Part shown: positions 8,094 to 20,447 of the stretch, piece by piece | Layout of the letters: every line of letters starts with the position of its first letter | Position numbering within the stretch: the first letter of the stretch is position 1 | Assembly (NCBI GenBank): GCA_015231175.1 | Contig: JADGBZ010000023.1 | Span: forward strand, 1-42,048 | DNA length: 42,048 nucleotides | DNA from: Magnetococcales bacterium | Lineage (GTDB): Bacteria > Pseudomonadota > Magnetococcia > Magnetococcales > DC0425bin3 | Reading direction: 5' to 3' | Made by a program: the position numbers and the translations under genes | The notes under the pieces: generated by a model | The model's input: only the letters and a program-made list of their open reading frames with translations | Told to the model about the DNA's origin: nothing | Database searches by the model: none

Positions 8094-9344
8094 ATGGTTA
8101 TGGGTAACGATGCCGTGAGAGGATTGGGGATGCGGACTTTTCCTGGAGTGTTGTCGATCATTCTGCTGATGGTGTTGTTCCCTGGAGGCAACCTCCGGGC
8201 CGAGCAGAAAATGTGGTTCGTCCACCCTGTCTCCTTCCCGGCTGCCAGACTGGAGAGCGTGCGCCTGGCAGATGACAAAAAGTGCGGGGAGAACCAACTC
8301 CGTGTCGAGGAGTTGTTTGCTGTCGCCGGTTATGATCCCGCCGAGCTGCTCCTGGTCCGGGAGTCCGAGACAGGCTCCATGGATCGGGTGCCCGTGCAAT
8401 GGGTCGATGCGGCTGGCCGCATCGTCCACACCTATTGTGCGGACCGCGATATGGATACAACTGTAAAAGCCTGGTTTTTGCGTTACGATGGCCACGCGAC
8501 CCCACCCCTGGGTTACCGGATTCAGGTCAGGGGGAACGCCGCAGAGGGGTCACCCACCCCGCTGGTGCCGCTGCACCGCAAAACCCGCTACCAACAGTTT
8601 GCCAGCAAGGAGCAACCGGAAAAAGGCACTTGCTGCTGGCACTATGTTTACACCTACTATGACCAACCCTCCGCTGAAAAATTAACCTCTCTGACCATCC
8701 CCCTCACCATCAAGGAGGCGCCAGAGGCTGGAAGCCACATGTATTTCCAGTTTCACACGGCCATCAATTCTGTCAGATTTTATTTTGGGTTGCAGACTGA
8801 CTTGTTCAACAAGGGAAAAAGTCAGGGGGCAGGTGCGATTTTTTCGCGTTGGGATACCCAGGATTCTGCCGATCTTGAGGTTGCACCGGGTGGCTTTGCC
8901 GAGATTGCCGCCCATGAGGGACGTTTTGTGGGGGTGCGTCGGGTGGTTCCCTGGGGAGCGGGCCAGTGGAATCTTCAGTTGAACGTCCGCGACAAAAAAG
9001 AAACGGGCAACCCTGATCACCTTTGGCTGGAACTGACCCTCAACAGGCTTGATGGCAAAATGGAGTCGCCTTTCGTCGTGGGTTCCTTGCGCTTTCCCGG
9101 ACGGATGGCCAACCTGACCAGGGAGTTGACCGTGGTTGCTGAAAGTTATGCGTTCAGCTCCACCCGCAGCGCCAACGTTTGGCAGGTGCCCCCTTTTGAT
9201 CTGTTTGTGCACCCCCCCCAATTTAACGGGAAACCCTTCGCAACATTGCCCCGGATCACCTACCCGGAGAAAGCCCCGCGCATCGTCAAAGCCGTGATAC
9301 AAGATAATGGCGTGCGGTTGCACAGGGATGGGTTGTTGCGGTAG
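8094..9344 (+). CDS. secreted protein of unknown function
   Basis: A 416-residue product from the ATG at 8094, which abuts the stop of the glycosyltransferase fusion. A better-supported start may be the ATG at 8130, which has a GAGAGG ribosome site and leaves a clean signal peptide (MRTFPGVLSIILLMVLFPGG, cleavage near LRAEQ). The mature part is rich in beta-prone and aromatic residues. The segment MYFQFHTAINSVRFYFGLQT followed by AIFSRWDTQD and GRFVGVRRVVPWG is loosely reminiscent of DUF3472-type surface proteins with a jelly-roll fold, but I am not sure of that family. Two adjacent cysteines (GTCCWHY) could form a disulphide. Its tight linkage to the glycosyltransferase suggests an envelope or glycan-related role; this is inference. 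Confidence 0.75.
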   Translation: MVMGNDAVRGLGMRTFPGVLSIILLMVLFPGGNLRAEQKMWFVHPVSFPAARLESVRLADDKKCGENQLRVEELFAVAGYDPAELLLVRESETGSMDRVPVQWVDAAGRIVHTYCADRDMDTTVKAWFLRYDGHATPPLGYRIQVRGNAAEGSPTPLVPLHRKTRYQQFASKEQPEKGTCCWHYVYTYYDQPSAEKLTSLTIPLTIKEAPEAGSHMYFQFHTAINSVRFYFGLQTDLFNKGKSQGAGAIFSRWDTQDSADLEVAPGGFAEIAAHEGRFVGVRRVVPWGAGQWNLQLNVRDKKETGNPDHLWLELTLNRLDGKMESPFVVGSLRFPGRMANLTRELTVVAESYAFSSTRSANVWQVPPFDLFVHPPQFNGKPFATLPRITYPEKAPRIVKAVIQDNGVRLHRDGLLR

Positions 9345-9380
9345 TTGTTCTTTGCCGGTTGTGATAAAAGGAGCCCATGC

Positions 9381-9752
9381 ATGGAATCCAAGGCGGAAGG
9401 GCAGCGTTTATTATCCCTGTGGCGAGGTCTGGCCCCGCCGGATCGGGAGACTTTGTTGCAGTTTGCGGAGTTTCTGACGGAAAAAAGTCGCAGAAACGCA
9501 GTTCCGGAGGTTGTCGTGCCGGAATATCCCCTGAATATTCCGGCCCCGCCGGGTGAAAGCGCTGTCAAGGCATTGAAGCGTTTGAAAAAAAGCTACCCGA
9601 TGATCGATGCCGACATCTCTTTGCTGGAGAAGGCCTCGCAGATTCTCATGCAAAAGGTATTGGGTGCCCCGGACAAGGAGGTCATCGAACAGATGGAACG
9701 ACTGTTTCAGGAACATTACCGCCAGTGGCAGGAGGGGCGTCGGCCTCAGTGA
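9381..9752 (+). CDS. small conserved-looking hydrophilic protein, function unknown
   Basis: 123 residues from the ATG at 9381, chosen because AAGGAG lies 7 bp upstream; the same frame is open from 9345, directly after the preceding stop. The protein is hydrophilic, with predicted helices and no membrane segment or signal peptide. Features are LAPPDRETLLQFAEFL, a proline-rich middle (VVPEYPLNIPAPPGES), and a charged helical C-terminus (VIEQMERLFQEHYRQWQEG). I do not recognise a family. It closes the three-gene plus-strand cluster that begins at 6453, and its last 7 bp overlap the end of the convergent small membrane-protein gene. Confidence 0.65.
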   Translation: MESKAEGQRLLSLWRGLAPPDRETLLQFAEFLTEKSRRNAVPEVVVPEYPLNIPAPPGESAVKALKRLKKSYPMIDADISLLEKASQILMQKVLGAPDKEVIEQMERLFQEHYRQWQEGRRPQ

Positions 9753-10030
9753 AAGCGCCCCGGCACGATCTGCCCATTTTCCATATGGGGTGGCTCATAC
9801 TTGCCTTGGGGTGTGTTGGGAGTTTGCACGATGCGTTCGATTCCCAACGCAAGGAGCATAAGCAGCAACAAGGCGAGGAGCCACTTGCCTTGCTGCTCCA
9901 GGGACCATTTTCCGGAGTGTGGTTGGATGCCTTCTTTCTGCGGAACAAAGGCGCGCCAGAGCAACCTGCCCCCCAGAATCATGGCCACCAGAGCCAGAAG
10001 CGCCAAACCGATGATCGTCACAATACGCAT
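9746..10030 (-). CDS. small membrane protein, two predicted TM segments
   Basis: A 94-residue protein with two hydrophobic stretches: TIIGLALLALVAMILGG at the N-terminus and WLLALLLLMLLALGI near residue 50, joined by a short basic loop and followed by a polar tail rich in Pro, Glu and His. The start overlaps the end of the upstream Nudix gene by 13 bp, so it is probably translated by coupling, consistent with its weak Shine-Dalgarno. I do not recognise a family. Proteins of this shape next to Nudix hydrolases occur in proteobacteria, but a functional link is only inferred. Confidence 0.7.
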   Translation of the reverse strand: MRIVTIIGLALLALVAMILGGRLLWRAFVPQKEGIQPHSGKWSLEQQGKWLLALLLLMLLALGIERIVQTPNTPQGKYEPPHMENGQIVPGRFH

Positions 10031-10653
10031 GTTTTACCAACCGGGCAACCAGAAGAGGAGGGCGGAGTGTCGAGCAATTCGACAAATCGTTGGATGATGC
10101 TGGCCGTGGCTCCCCAGATGACATGCTCCTGGTAGAAGTAACGGTGATGGACAAAGCCGGAATCAGCGTCGATGATGGCTTCGTGTCGGGCAGGATCCTG
10201 GAACAATTCCAGTGGCACGGTCAAAATCTGGGCCACCTCCTGGAGCGCCGGGCGCAACCGAAGAGGGGTTTGCAACTGCCCGACGAAGGGGTGAATCAGA
10301 AATCCGGTGGAGAGCGTCACCCGTTGGGGAAGGGATCCCAAAATCTGGACGGTATCGGGGCCAATGCCCAGCTCTTCGTGGGTTTCCCGCAAGGCCGTGG
10401 CGAGAAAGCTGCCATCCTCGCTCTCCCACTTGCCGCCCGGAAAAGCGATCTGCCCCTTGTGGTGCGAAACCGCCTGGGTGCGGCGAATCAGCAGCAAATC
10501 CCAGTGGTCTTGATCCCGAATCAGGGGTACGAGAACCGCAGCCAGACGGAGAGAGGGGGAGGAAACATCGACCTTGGGATCCATGCAGTCATGTGGCTCG
10601 CCATGCAGCAACCGGTCCGAGATGACTGCGGGGGAGAGAGCAGAGAGGGTCAC
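10018..10653 (-). CDS. Nudix hydrolase of the CoA pyrophosphatase (NudL/YeaB) type
   Basis: A 211-residue Nudix protein. It shows the UPF0035 signature of CoA pyrophosphatases, LLIRRTQAVSHHKGQIAFPGG, directly followed by the Nudix box GGKWESEDGSFLATALRE and THEELGI, with the REthEE catalytic glutamates for Mg2+. By family it hydrolyses CoA or acyl-CoA to 3',5'-ADP and 4'-phosphopantetheine, clearing oxidised or surplus CoA. GTG at 10653 is the chosen start, with a G-rich ribosome site 6 bp upstream; an internal ATG at residue 24 is an alternative. It shares a transcript with the small membrane protein and lies 49 bp downstream of the MerR-type regulator, so regulation by that protein is possible. 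Confidence 0.88.
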   Translation of the reverse strand: MTLSALSPAVISDRLLHGEPHDCMDPKVDVSSPSLRLAAVLVPLIRDQDHWDLLLIRRTQAVSHHKGQIAFPGGKWESEDGSFLATALRETHEELGIGPDTVQILGSLPQRVTLSTGFLIHPFVGQLQTPLRLRPALQEVAQILTVPLELFQDPARHEAIIDADSGFVHHRYFYQEHVIWGATASIIQRFVELLDTPPSSSGCPVGKTCVL

Positions 10654-10702
10654 GTGAAGCCCCCCCCAGCCACAACATGTTCAGCAGTGGGAAACGGTAA
10701 CG

Positions 10703-11239
10703 TCAAGAGTATAAACCAACCTGGGGAGGCTCGGGGCTGACGGGAGAGCCTTTGAAGCGAATATCCAGGTGGCTTTTCAGCATGCCGATGCAGAAGCGTT
10801 TGGCATAGACCTCACACTCGCGGCATTCCTGGGAATTTTCCGTACATTCGTTTTCCCTGTTGGCCCAACAGGGGGCGTTGTTGTCGGTAATCACCGGGCA
10901 GTTTTGCTTGCCTGTAAAGTGGCACTCCCGGGTTTCCCAACAAGGAATCAGCGACATCAACCGCCGGATGCCCGGAATGCTGATGCCCGATTTGATCAGC
11001 TTGCGCAACTCCACAAGCCATTCGACATCCCGTTTGCTGAAGGATCTCGTTCCGGCTCGATTTTTGTGGGCGATGAACAAACCTTCCCGCTCGTACATGT
11101 GAATGGTGCGAATGGAAATACCCAGCTTTTCGGCGACCACGCCGATTTTAACCATATCATCCGTTGGCGTCAAAGGTGTTTCCATGTTCTGCGCAGCGCT
11201 CCCGCCTTTCACGCCCCTTGCCGCGATATGTGCCACCAT
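10703..11239 (-). CDS. MerR-family transcriptional regulator with Cys-rich C-terminal domain
   Basis: The N-terminal HTH is a clear MerR type: VKIGVVAEKLGISIRTIHMY, then EREGLFIAHKNRAGTRSFS and DVEWLVELRKLIKSGISI. After the HTH comes an unusual domain with many cysteines (CWETRECHFTGKQNCPV, APCWANRENEC, then CRECEVYAKRFC) that resembles the metal- or cluster-binding 'two-CW' motif of anaerobic proteobacteria. It probably senses a metal, redox state or an Fe-S ligand; this is inferred. The start was set at ATG 11239 because GGAG lies about 7 bp upstream; ATG 11185 is an alternative, and the frame is open to 11332. A possible -10 (TATATT) lies on the minus strand near 11355. Nudix and membrane-protein genes follow. 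Confidence 0.85.
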   Translation of the reverse strand: MVAHIAARGVKGGSAAQNMETPLTPTDDMVKIGVVAEKLGISIRTIHMYEREGLFIAHKNRAGTRSFSKRDVEWLVELRKLIKSGISIPGIRRLMSLIPCWETRECHFTGKQNCPVITDNNAPCWANRENECTENSQECRECEVYAKRFCIGMLKSHLDIRFKGSPVSPEPPQVGLYS

Positions 11240-11382
11240 TTTCCCGCTCCCCATTTTTTTGGTCCGACCAACCCGACGGCCAAGCATCGTATGTAACCAC
11301 AGGACGCATTGGCAACCGGATGGTAACAACATTCAGCAAAATGTTACGTGAATAATATATACCATTCTCTCCTCCAGGAAGC

Positions 11383-11418
11383 AAAAAAAACCCCGCCTGG
11401 AGTGATCCAGGCAGGGTG
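11383..11418 (-). terminator. intrinsic terminator of eno
   Basis: Read on the minus strand, a stem formed by CCCTGCCTGG and CCAGGCGGGG (one G:U-type mismatch, loop ATCACT) is followed by a run of eight T. It starts about 20 bp after the eno stop codon at 11437, so it ends the pyrG-to-eno transcript and separates it from the merR promoter region. Confidence 0.85.
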
Positions 11419-11436
11419 GTATGCGGTAAGTTACAA

Positions 11437-14236
<2,800 letters not shown>

Positions 14237-14237
14237 G

Positions 14238-15596
14238 TCACATCTCCAGAATTTTTTGCAGCCGGGTGGCAAAATGATCCATGGCCTCCGGGGTATGGCA
14301 CTCCGTGGTACACACCAGGAGGCTCTCACCGAGAGCGGGATAATCCTTGGTCAAGGGGTAGCCACCGGCGATACCCTCGCGAGCCAAGGCCTCCACGACC
14401 GTGGCGACGGGACGTGGCAACTCGATGACGGCCTCGTGGAAGCGGGGACGGTCGAACAGAACCTTGACCCCCGGAATGGCAGCCAGGCGTTCCAGGAGCA
14501 GGCGCAGATGGGCATGACAGGCAAGCCCGACACGCCGCAGCCCTTCCGGTCCGAGCAGGGCCATGTGGATGGTGGCGGCAATGGTCATCAACCCCTGGTT
14601 GGAGCAGATGTTCGAGGTGGCCTTGGAGCGGCGGATATGTTGTTCCCGCGCCTGGAGGGTTAGCACGAAACCGCTCTTGCCTTCCCGATCGGTGGTGCGC
14701 CCGACGATGCGGCCCGGCATTTGACGGAGCAGGGGCGTTTTGGCGCAAAGAAAGCCAAAGTAGGGGCCGCCGGAGGCGAGGGGCGCGCCGAGGGGCTGTC
14801 CGTCGCCGCAGGCGATGTCGGCCCCTTTCTTGCCCCAGGCGCCAGGGGGAGCCAACACACCCAATGTTGCCGGATTGACCACGGCAACGACCAGGGCGCC
14901 ATGGGCCTGTGCCCAGTCGGTCAGGATATCGACCTCTTCCAGGGTACCGAAAAAGTTGGGCTGCTGGATGACCATGGCGGCAAAGGGAGTGGCGGCATGT
15001 GCGGAGAGAGCTTCCGGGGCGAGGTGCCCTCCCTGTGAGCAGAACGGGATTTCCACCAGTTCGATGCCTTGTGCGACAACCATGGTTCGGGTCACGGCCC
15101 GGTAACGGGGGTGGACGGTGGCGGGCAGCAAAATACGCCGCGCCCCCTGGGGATGGGCGCGCACGGCCATCAGGACGGCCTCGCCCAGGGCTGTGGCTCC
15201 GTCGTACAGGGAGGCATTGCTGACATCCATCCCGGTCAGGGAGGCCATCATGGTCTGATATTCGTAGAGGGTTTGCAGGGTTCCCTGGCTCGCTTCCGCC
15301 TGGTAGGGGGTATAGGCGCTGTAGAATTCGCCGCGTGTGGCGATCTCCCAGACTGCGGCGGGAATGTGGTGCAGATAGGCCCCGGCGCCTGTGAAGCAGA
15401 GTTTGGAACCATCCTGGGCGGCCCGTCCCTCCATGAGTTGGTTCAGGGCCATTTCGTTCAGGGGTGGGGGGAGGCTGACCGGAGTTTCCCGACGCAGCTC
15501 CTGGGGAATCTCGGCGAACAGGTCATCCATGCCGGTGACGCCGATCACCGTCAGCATGTCACGCACATCTGCGTCGGTGTGGGGAATGAAGGGCAT
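14238..15596 (-). CDS. gcvPA: glycine dehydrogenase (decarboxylating) subunit 1
   Basis: 452 residues, the N-terminal half of the split glycine decarboxylase. [15 protein letters not shown] is a typical start, and [51 protein letters not shown]-like [20 protein letters not shown] and [12 protein letters not shown] match the family. It forms the heterotetrameric P-protein with GcvPB and contributes to the PLP active site. A GGGGAG ribosome site lies 10 bp upstream of ATG 15596. It follows gcvT by 20 bp in the order gcvT-gcvPA-gcvPB; the gcvH that normally sits between gcvT and gcvPA is missing. Confidence 0.96.
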   Translation of the reverse strand: MPFIPHTDADVRDMLTVIGVTGMDDLFAEIPQELRRETPVSLPPPLNEMALNQLMEGRAAQDGSKLCFTGAGAYLHHIPAAVWEIATRGEFYSAYTPYQAEASQGTLQTLYEYQTMMASLTGMDVSNASLYDGATALGEAVLMAVRAHPQGARRILLPATVHPRYRAVTRTMVVAQGIELVEIPFCSQGGHLAPEALSAHAATPFAAMVIQQPNFFGTLEEVDILTDWAQAHGALVVAVVNPATLGVLAPPGAWGKKGADIACGDGQPLGAPLASGGPYFGFLCAKTPLLRQMPGRIVGRTTDREGKSGFVLTLQAREQHIRRSKATSNICSNQGLMTIAATIHMALLGPEGLRRVGLACHAHLRLLLERLAAIPGVKVLFDRPRFHEAVIELPRPVATVVEALAREGIAGGYPLTKDYPALGESLLVCTTECHTPEAMDHFATRLQKILEM

Positions 15597-15616
15597 GTGG
15601 GTTGGTCTCCCCAGGT

Positions 15617-16720
15617 TTATCGGTTGCCGTGGACCGGTTTGCCGGCCCGCACAAAAGGTGGACGCACCGCACGGGCGGGTTGGGTTCTGCCGCGCATCTC
15701 CACCTGGCAGAGATCCCCCTCGCGGACGCTCTGATCGACCCGGGCCAGGGCGATGCCCACACCCAGGGTGGGGGAAAAACTGCCACTGGTCAATTCGCCC
15801 ACCTGCCGACCATCCAGCATGACTTTTTGATGATCACGCAGCACACCCGGTCCTTCCAGGATCAGACCTGTTCGTTTGCGTGGGGTGGGTTTTCCCCAGA
15901 GGGGTTCCAGGGCGGCGCGACCGATAAAGTTGCGCTGAACGGGCTCCCAGGCGATGGTCCAGGTCAAACCGCACTCCAGGGGATGGGTGGCGTCGTTCAT
16001 GTCGGACCCGTACAGGTTCAACCCGGCTTCCAGGCGCAGGGTGTCTCTGGCCCCCAATCCGACCGGCGCCACGCCGACGTTCAGGAGTGTTTCCCAAAGG
16101 TCGGACACCCCTGCCTGGGGCAGGATGATTTCAAAGCCGTCTTCTCCGGTATATCCGGTCCGGGCTATGAAGATTTCGTGATCGCGCATGGCCCGAAACA
16201 CGCCCAACCCCTGGATTTGACCAGCCAGAGGAGGGGAGAAGGCGAGGGGGAGGAGTTCCCGTGCCCGCGGTCCCTGCACCGCCACCATGGCCAGGTCGGT
16301 GCGCTCCCGGATGGTGACGGCATGCGCGGAGGCTGCGGTGCGGATCCAAGCCAAATCCTTGTCACGGGTGCCGGCGTTGATGACCAGACGGTACTCCTCG
16401 GTCCCGGTGCGATAGGTGATGAGATCATCCACCACCCCGCCCTGTTCGTTGAGCATGACACCATACAGTGCTTTGCCATCGGTTGGGGCGAGGCGGCCAA
16501 CGTCGTTGGCCAACAAGAAGCGCAGAAACGCCGTGGCGTCGGGACCGTCCAGATCGACGACCCCCATGTGGGAGACATCAAAAGCGCCGCAGCTTCGGCG
16601 CACGATGTGATGCTCCCGGACCTGGGAACCATAGTGCAATGGCATCTCCCAGCCTGCAAAATCAACCATTTTGGCCCCACGGGCCAAGTGTTGGTCGTAA
16701 AGCGGTGTTCGCCGCAGCAT
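15617..16720 (-). CDS. gcvT: glycine cleavage system aminomethyltransferase (T-protein)
   Basis: 367 residues, normal for GcvT. It transfers the methylene group from aminomethyl-lipoyl-GcvH to tetrahydrofolate and releases ammonia. Visible are [20 protein letters not shown], the folate-site [11 protein letters not shown] with the catalytic aspartate, [13 protein letters not shown], and [20 protein letters not shown]. The C-terminal barrel ends with the [14 protein letters not shown] motif. The gene starts 12 bp after kdsA, too close for a glycine riboswitch or separate promoter, so it is most likely expressed from the pyrG promoter or an internal one. It is the first of the three gcv genes. 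Confidence 0.97.
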   Translation of the reverse strand: MLRRTPLYDQHLARGAKMVDFAGWEMPLHYGSQVREHHIVRRSCGAFDVSHMGVVDLDGPDATAFLRFLLANDVGRLAPTDGKALYGVMLNEQGGVVDDLITYRTGTEEYRLVINAGTRDKDLAWIRTAASAHAVTIRERTDLAMVAVQGPRARELLPLAFSPPLAGQIQGLGVFRAMRDHEIFIARTGYTGEDGFEIILPQAGVSDLWETLLNVGVAPVGLGARDTLRLEAGLNLYGSDMNDATHPLECGLTWTIAWEPVQRNFIGRAALEPLWGKPTPRKRTGLILEGPGVLRDHQKVMLDGRQVGELTSGSFSPTLGVGIALARVDQSVREGDLCQVEMRGRTQPARAVRPPFVRAGKPVHGNR

Positions 16721-16732
16721 GGCGTTTCCCCC

Positions 16733-17572
16733 TTACCTGTTTTTTTGGACCTCATCCAGCCTCTTCAGGCTTGCCAAAAATGGTTCCAATTCCGCCAACG
16801 GCACCATGTTGGGGCCGTCGCACGGCGCCTGGTCGGGATCGGGATGCGTTTCCAGAAAGATGCCAGCCACCCCGACGGCCACGGCAGCCCGGGCCAGGGG
16901 GGTGACGAAACGTCGTTCTCCCCCAGAAGCCGAACCCATTCCCCCCGGGCGTTGCACCGAGTGGGTCGCGTCGAAGATGACCGGATACCCTGTTGTGGCC
17001 ATGACAGCCAGGGCACGCATGTCCACAACCAGATCCCGATACCCGAACGTGGTGCCTCTTTCACACAACAACAACTTGTCATTTCCTGTGCTTGCCGCCT
17101 TTTCCGCGACGCGCGCCATATCCTCCGGCGCCAAAAATTGACCCTTTTTCAGGTTGACCGGACATCCTGTGGCCGCAACGGCCTGGATGAAATCGGTCTG
17201 CCGACACAGGAAGGCCGGAGTTTGCAACATGTCGACCACGTTTGCAACGCTTCTGGCTTGTGGGGCGTCGTGGACATCGGTGACCACGGGCAAGCCGGTA
17301 CGTTCCCGGACGGCTTGCAGGATGGATAATCCCTCTTCCATGCCGACGCCGCGAAAGCCGTTCAGGGAGGTGCGGTTGGCCTTGTCAAAAGAGGATTTGA
17401 AAACCATGGGAACGCCGAGTCGGACGGAGATTTTTAGCAACTGCTCCGCACAGCGCAGCGCAAACTCTCGTCCCTCGATGACGCACGGGCCAGCTATAAT
17501 CGCCAGGGGGCATTGCTGGCCAAAAAGGACCGGTCCGACAGAGACGATACGAGGCAGTGTTTCAGCGGCCAT
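16733..17572 (-). CDS. kdsA: 3-deoxy-8-phosphooctulonate synthase (KDO-8-P synthase)
   Basis: 279 residues. It condenses phosphoenolpyruvate with D-arabinose 5-phosphate to make KDO-8-phosphate for the LPS inner core, showing that the cell has an LPS-bearing outer membrane. Visible motifs: IAGPCVIEG, VFKSSFDKANRTS, AFLCRQTDFI, VNLKKGQFLAPEDM, CERGTTFGY, FDATHSVQRPGG and ETHPDPDQAPCDGPN. The cysteine in AGPC, where the E. coli enzyme has asparagine, is the mark of the metal-dependent class. It lies 57 bp after pyrG and 12 bp before gcvT. Confidence 0.97.
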   Translation of the reverse strand: MAAETLPRIVSVGPVLFGQQCPLAIIAGPCVIEGREFALRCAEQLLKISVRLGVPMVFKSSFDKANRTSLNGFRGVGMEEGLSILQAVRERTGLPVVTDVHDAPQARSVANVVDMLQTPAFLCRQTDFIQAVAATGCPVNLKKGQFLAPEDMARVAEKAASTGNDKLLLCERGTTFGYRDLVVDMRALAVMATTGYPVIFDATHSVQRPGGMGSASGGERRFVTPLARAAVAVGVAGIFLETHPDPDQAPCDGPNMVPLAELEPFLASLKRLDEVQKNR

Positions 17573-17629
17573 TCCCGGATCCTGATCTGGTCCGCATGTC
17601 GGCAGTGGCCGTGCGTGGGAGGAGGGGAG

Positions 17630-19373
<1,744 letters not shown>

Positions 19374-19425
19374 TGCCGCTTCGTGTTGTCGGGCTGGCAA
19401 TCATTGAAATGCAAGGAAATCAAAT

Positions 19426-19678
19426 TCATTCGCAATGAGTCCACATGCGTATGACATGGACTGCATGATTTTCGGCATCCACTTTGTAGATCAGACGGTG
19501 TTGCAGGGAGATGCGACGCGAATAAAATCCGGCCAATTTGCCGATCAATTTTTCAAACCGGGGTGGTGTAGCAAAGGGATCCTCTGCCAGAAGGATTAGG
19601 AATTTTGCAGTTTGGTGGTTTCAACCCACTCCGAGAGAGGAGTTAAGCGTCTTTGACGGCTTGCCGACTCAGAACCAT
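19426..19678 (-). pseudogene. Txe/YoeB-family toxin, disrupted
   Basis: A broken RNase toxin gene read on the minus strand. It starts ATG at 19678 with MVLSRQAVKDA and hits TAA at 19645-19643, where an AAA lysine codon would be expected. The segment LLSRSGLKP follows, then one extra base near 19621 shifts the frame; in the new frame the rest reads QTAKFLILLAEDPFATPP, FEKLIGKLAGFYSRR, ISLQHRLIYKVDAENHAV and HVIRMWTHCE. This is the typical C-terminal half of Txe/YoeB toxins. The family's terminal catalytic His-Tyr is His-Cys here. With a nonsense codon, a frameshift and a changed active-site residue, it cannot make an active toxin. Total length of 253 bp (84 codons plus one base) fits one inserted base. 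Confidence 0.88.
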
Positions 19679-19686
19679 TTTCCAGT

Positions 19687-19965
19687 TCACCAAACAAGTT
19701 CCTCGAAGGGAGTTCCCTCCTCCAGGGGTTCAGCAGCGGACGTATGGATGCTGTCGATCAGACCCTCTACGCGATGCAAAAAAAGGGTTTCTTCAATGGC
19801 ATGCCAGTCATCTGCGGCAAGCACGACAAAATCTCCCCCACTTCGACGCTTCACCTTGAGAAAAGTGTGATTTTCCACCACCCTGTCAATCTCGGTTTTC
19901 AGATGTCCGCGAAGGTAGTTAGCTGTGACTTCGTTTATGGTATCCCCCCGTTTGTCGTGGTGCAC
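19687..19965 (-). CDS. Phd/YefM-family antitoxin (orphaned)
   Basis: The frame encodes an antitoxin of the Phd/YefM type: EVTANYLRGHLKTEIDRVVE, then VKRRSGGDFVVLAADDW, and an acidic C-terminal toxin-binding tail ending PLEEGTPFEELVW. It stops 8 bp before the toxin remnant, the normal antitoxin-first order. The only start available is GTG 19965, giving 92 residues; family members usually begin right at the position of the ATA codon that follows a GGGGG ribosome-site-like run, so an original ATG may have mutated to ATA. If so, expression is probably weak. The N-terminal half would bind operator DNA, but with the toxin dead the pair is decaying. Confidence 0.8.
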   Translation of the reverse strand: MHHDKRGDTINEVTANYLRGHLKTEIDRVVENHTFLKVKRRSGGDFVVLAADDWHAIEETLFLHRVEGLIDSIHTSAAEPLEEGTPFEELVW

Positions 19966-20076
19966 TTGCGCTGTATGGAAGACGGTACTTCATGGGGACA
20001 AAATCCGCAACATGAACGGGAAACGCCAAGTGGCTGGTTCTTTGCCTCTGCGAGGAGAAGGTCTTCGCAATTTTTA

Positions 20077-20105
20077 TTGCCATGGATGCAAAATTTTGAT
20101 AAAAT
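20077..20105 (+). promoter_or_regulatory. predicted sigma-70-type promoter upstream of the lysC cluster
   Basis: TTGCCA (20077-20082) and TAAAAT (20100-20105) with a 17-bp spacer, within an A+T-rich patch. Transcription would start around 20112 and read the one-TM protein gene and then lysC. The rest of 19966-20149 shows nothing else I can name. Confidence 0.6.
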
Positions 20106-20149
20106 GAGCCGCTTGCATATGCTCTGAAAGGTTTTTGGAACGACGCGCC

Positions 20150-20434
20150 ATGCGAGAAGAAAACTTTCTCCAGCAAATTTCGGGTAGCTTCCGCGACTAT
20201 GTGGCGGAGGGAACGTACTATAACTGGGGGCTTCTGGTCGTCATGATCGTCCTTGCCGTGTTGCTGGCCATCCATCTGGTCAAGTTGCACAGGGAGGAGC
20301 AGGCGAGGGAGGCCCGGCGCTTCGAGAAAATGGACGAGAAAGCTGCGAGAGTCAGGCCTCCCGTCAAGATGCCCCGCCCCAACATCGTGCTGGGGACGCG
20401 GCAGGCGAGAGAACGGTTCAGGAAAAAATTTTGA
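20150..20434 (+). CDS. single-TM membrane protein of unknown function upstream of lysC
   Basis: 94 residues from the ATG at 20150 (a TTG at 20135 is an alternative; neither has a strong ribosome site). A polar N-terminal stretch (MREENFLQQISGSFRDYVAE) is followed by one membrane helix (WGLLVVMIVLAVLLAIHLV) and a strongly basic, charged cytoplasmic tail (REEQAREARRFEKMDEKAAR). It ends with NIVLGTRQARERFRKKF. No family recognised. It is the first gene after the predicted promoter and ends 13 bp before lysC, so the two are probably co-transcribed. Confidence 0.6.
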   Translation: MREENFLQQISGSFRDYVAEGTYYNWGLLVVMIVLAVLLAIHLVKLHREEQAREARRFEKMDEKAARVRPPVKMPRPNIVLGTRQARERFRKKF

Positions 20435-20447
20435 AGCGGATACGAAC

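Noticed and set aside
16721-16732. Glycine riboswitch upstream of gcvT
   Set aside because: Only 12 bp separate kdsA and gcvT; there is no room for the aptamer.
15602-17329. 575-codon plus-strand open frame
   Set aside because: Antisense shadow of gcvT and kdsA; Gln/Gly/His-rich composition typical of reverse-strand shadows here.
20253-20447. N-terminal extension of LysC
   Set aside because: This part of the frame overlaps the one-TM protein gene and lies before the canonical VQKYGGTSV start.
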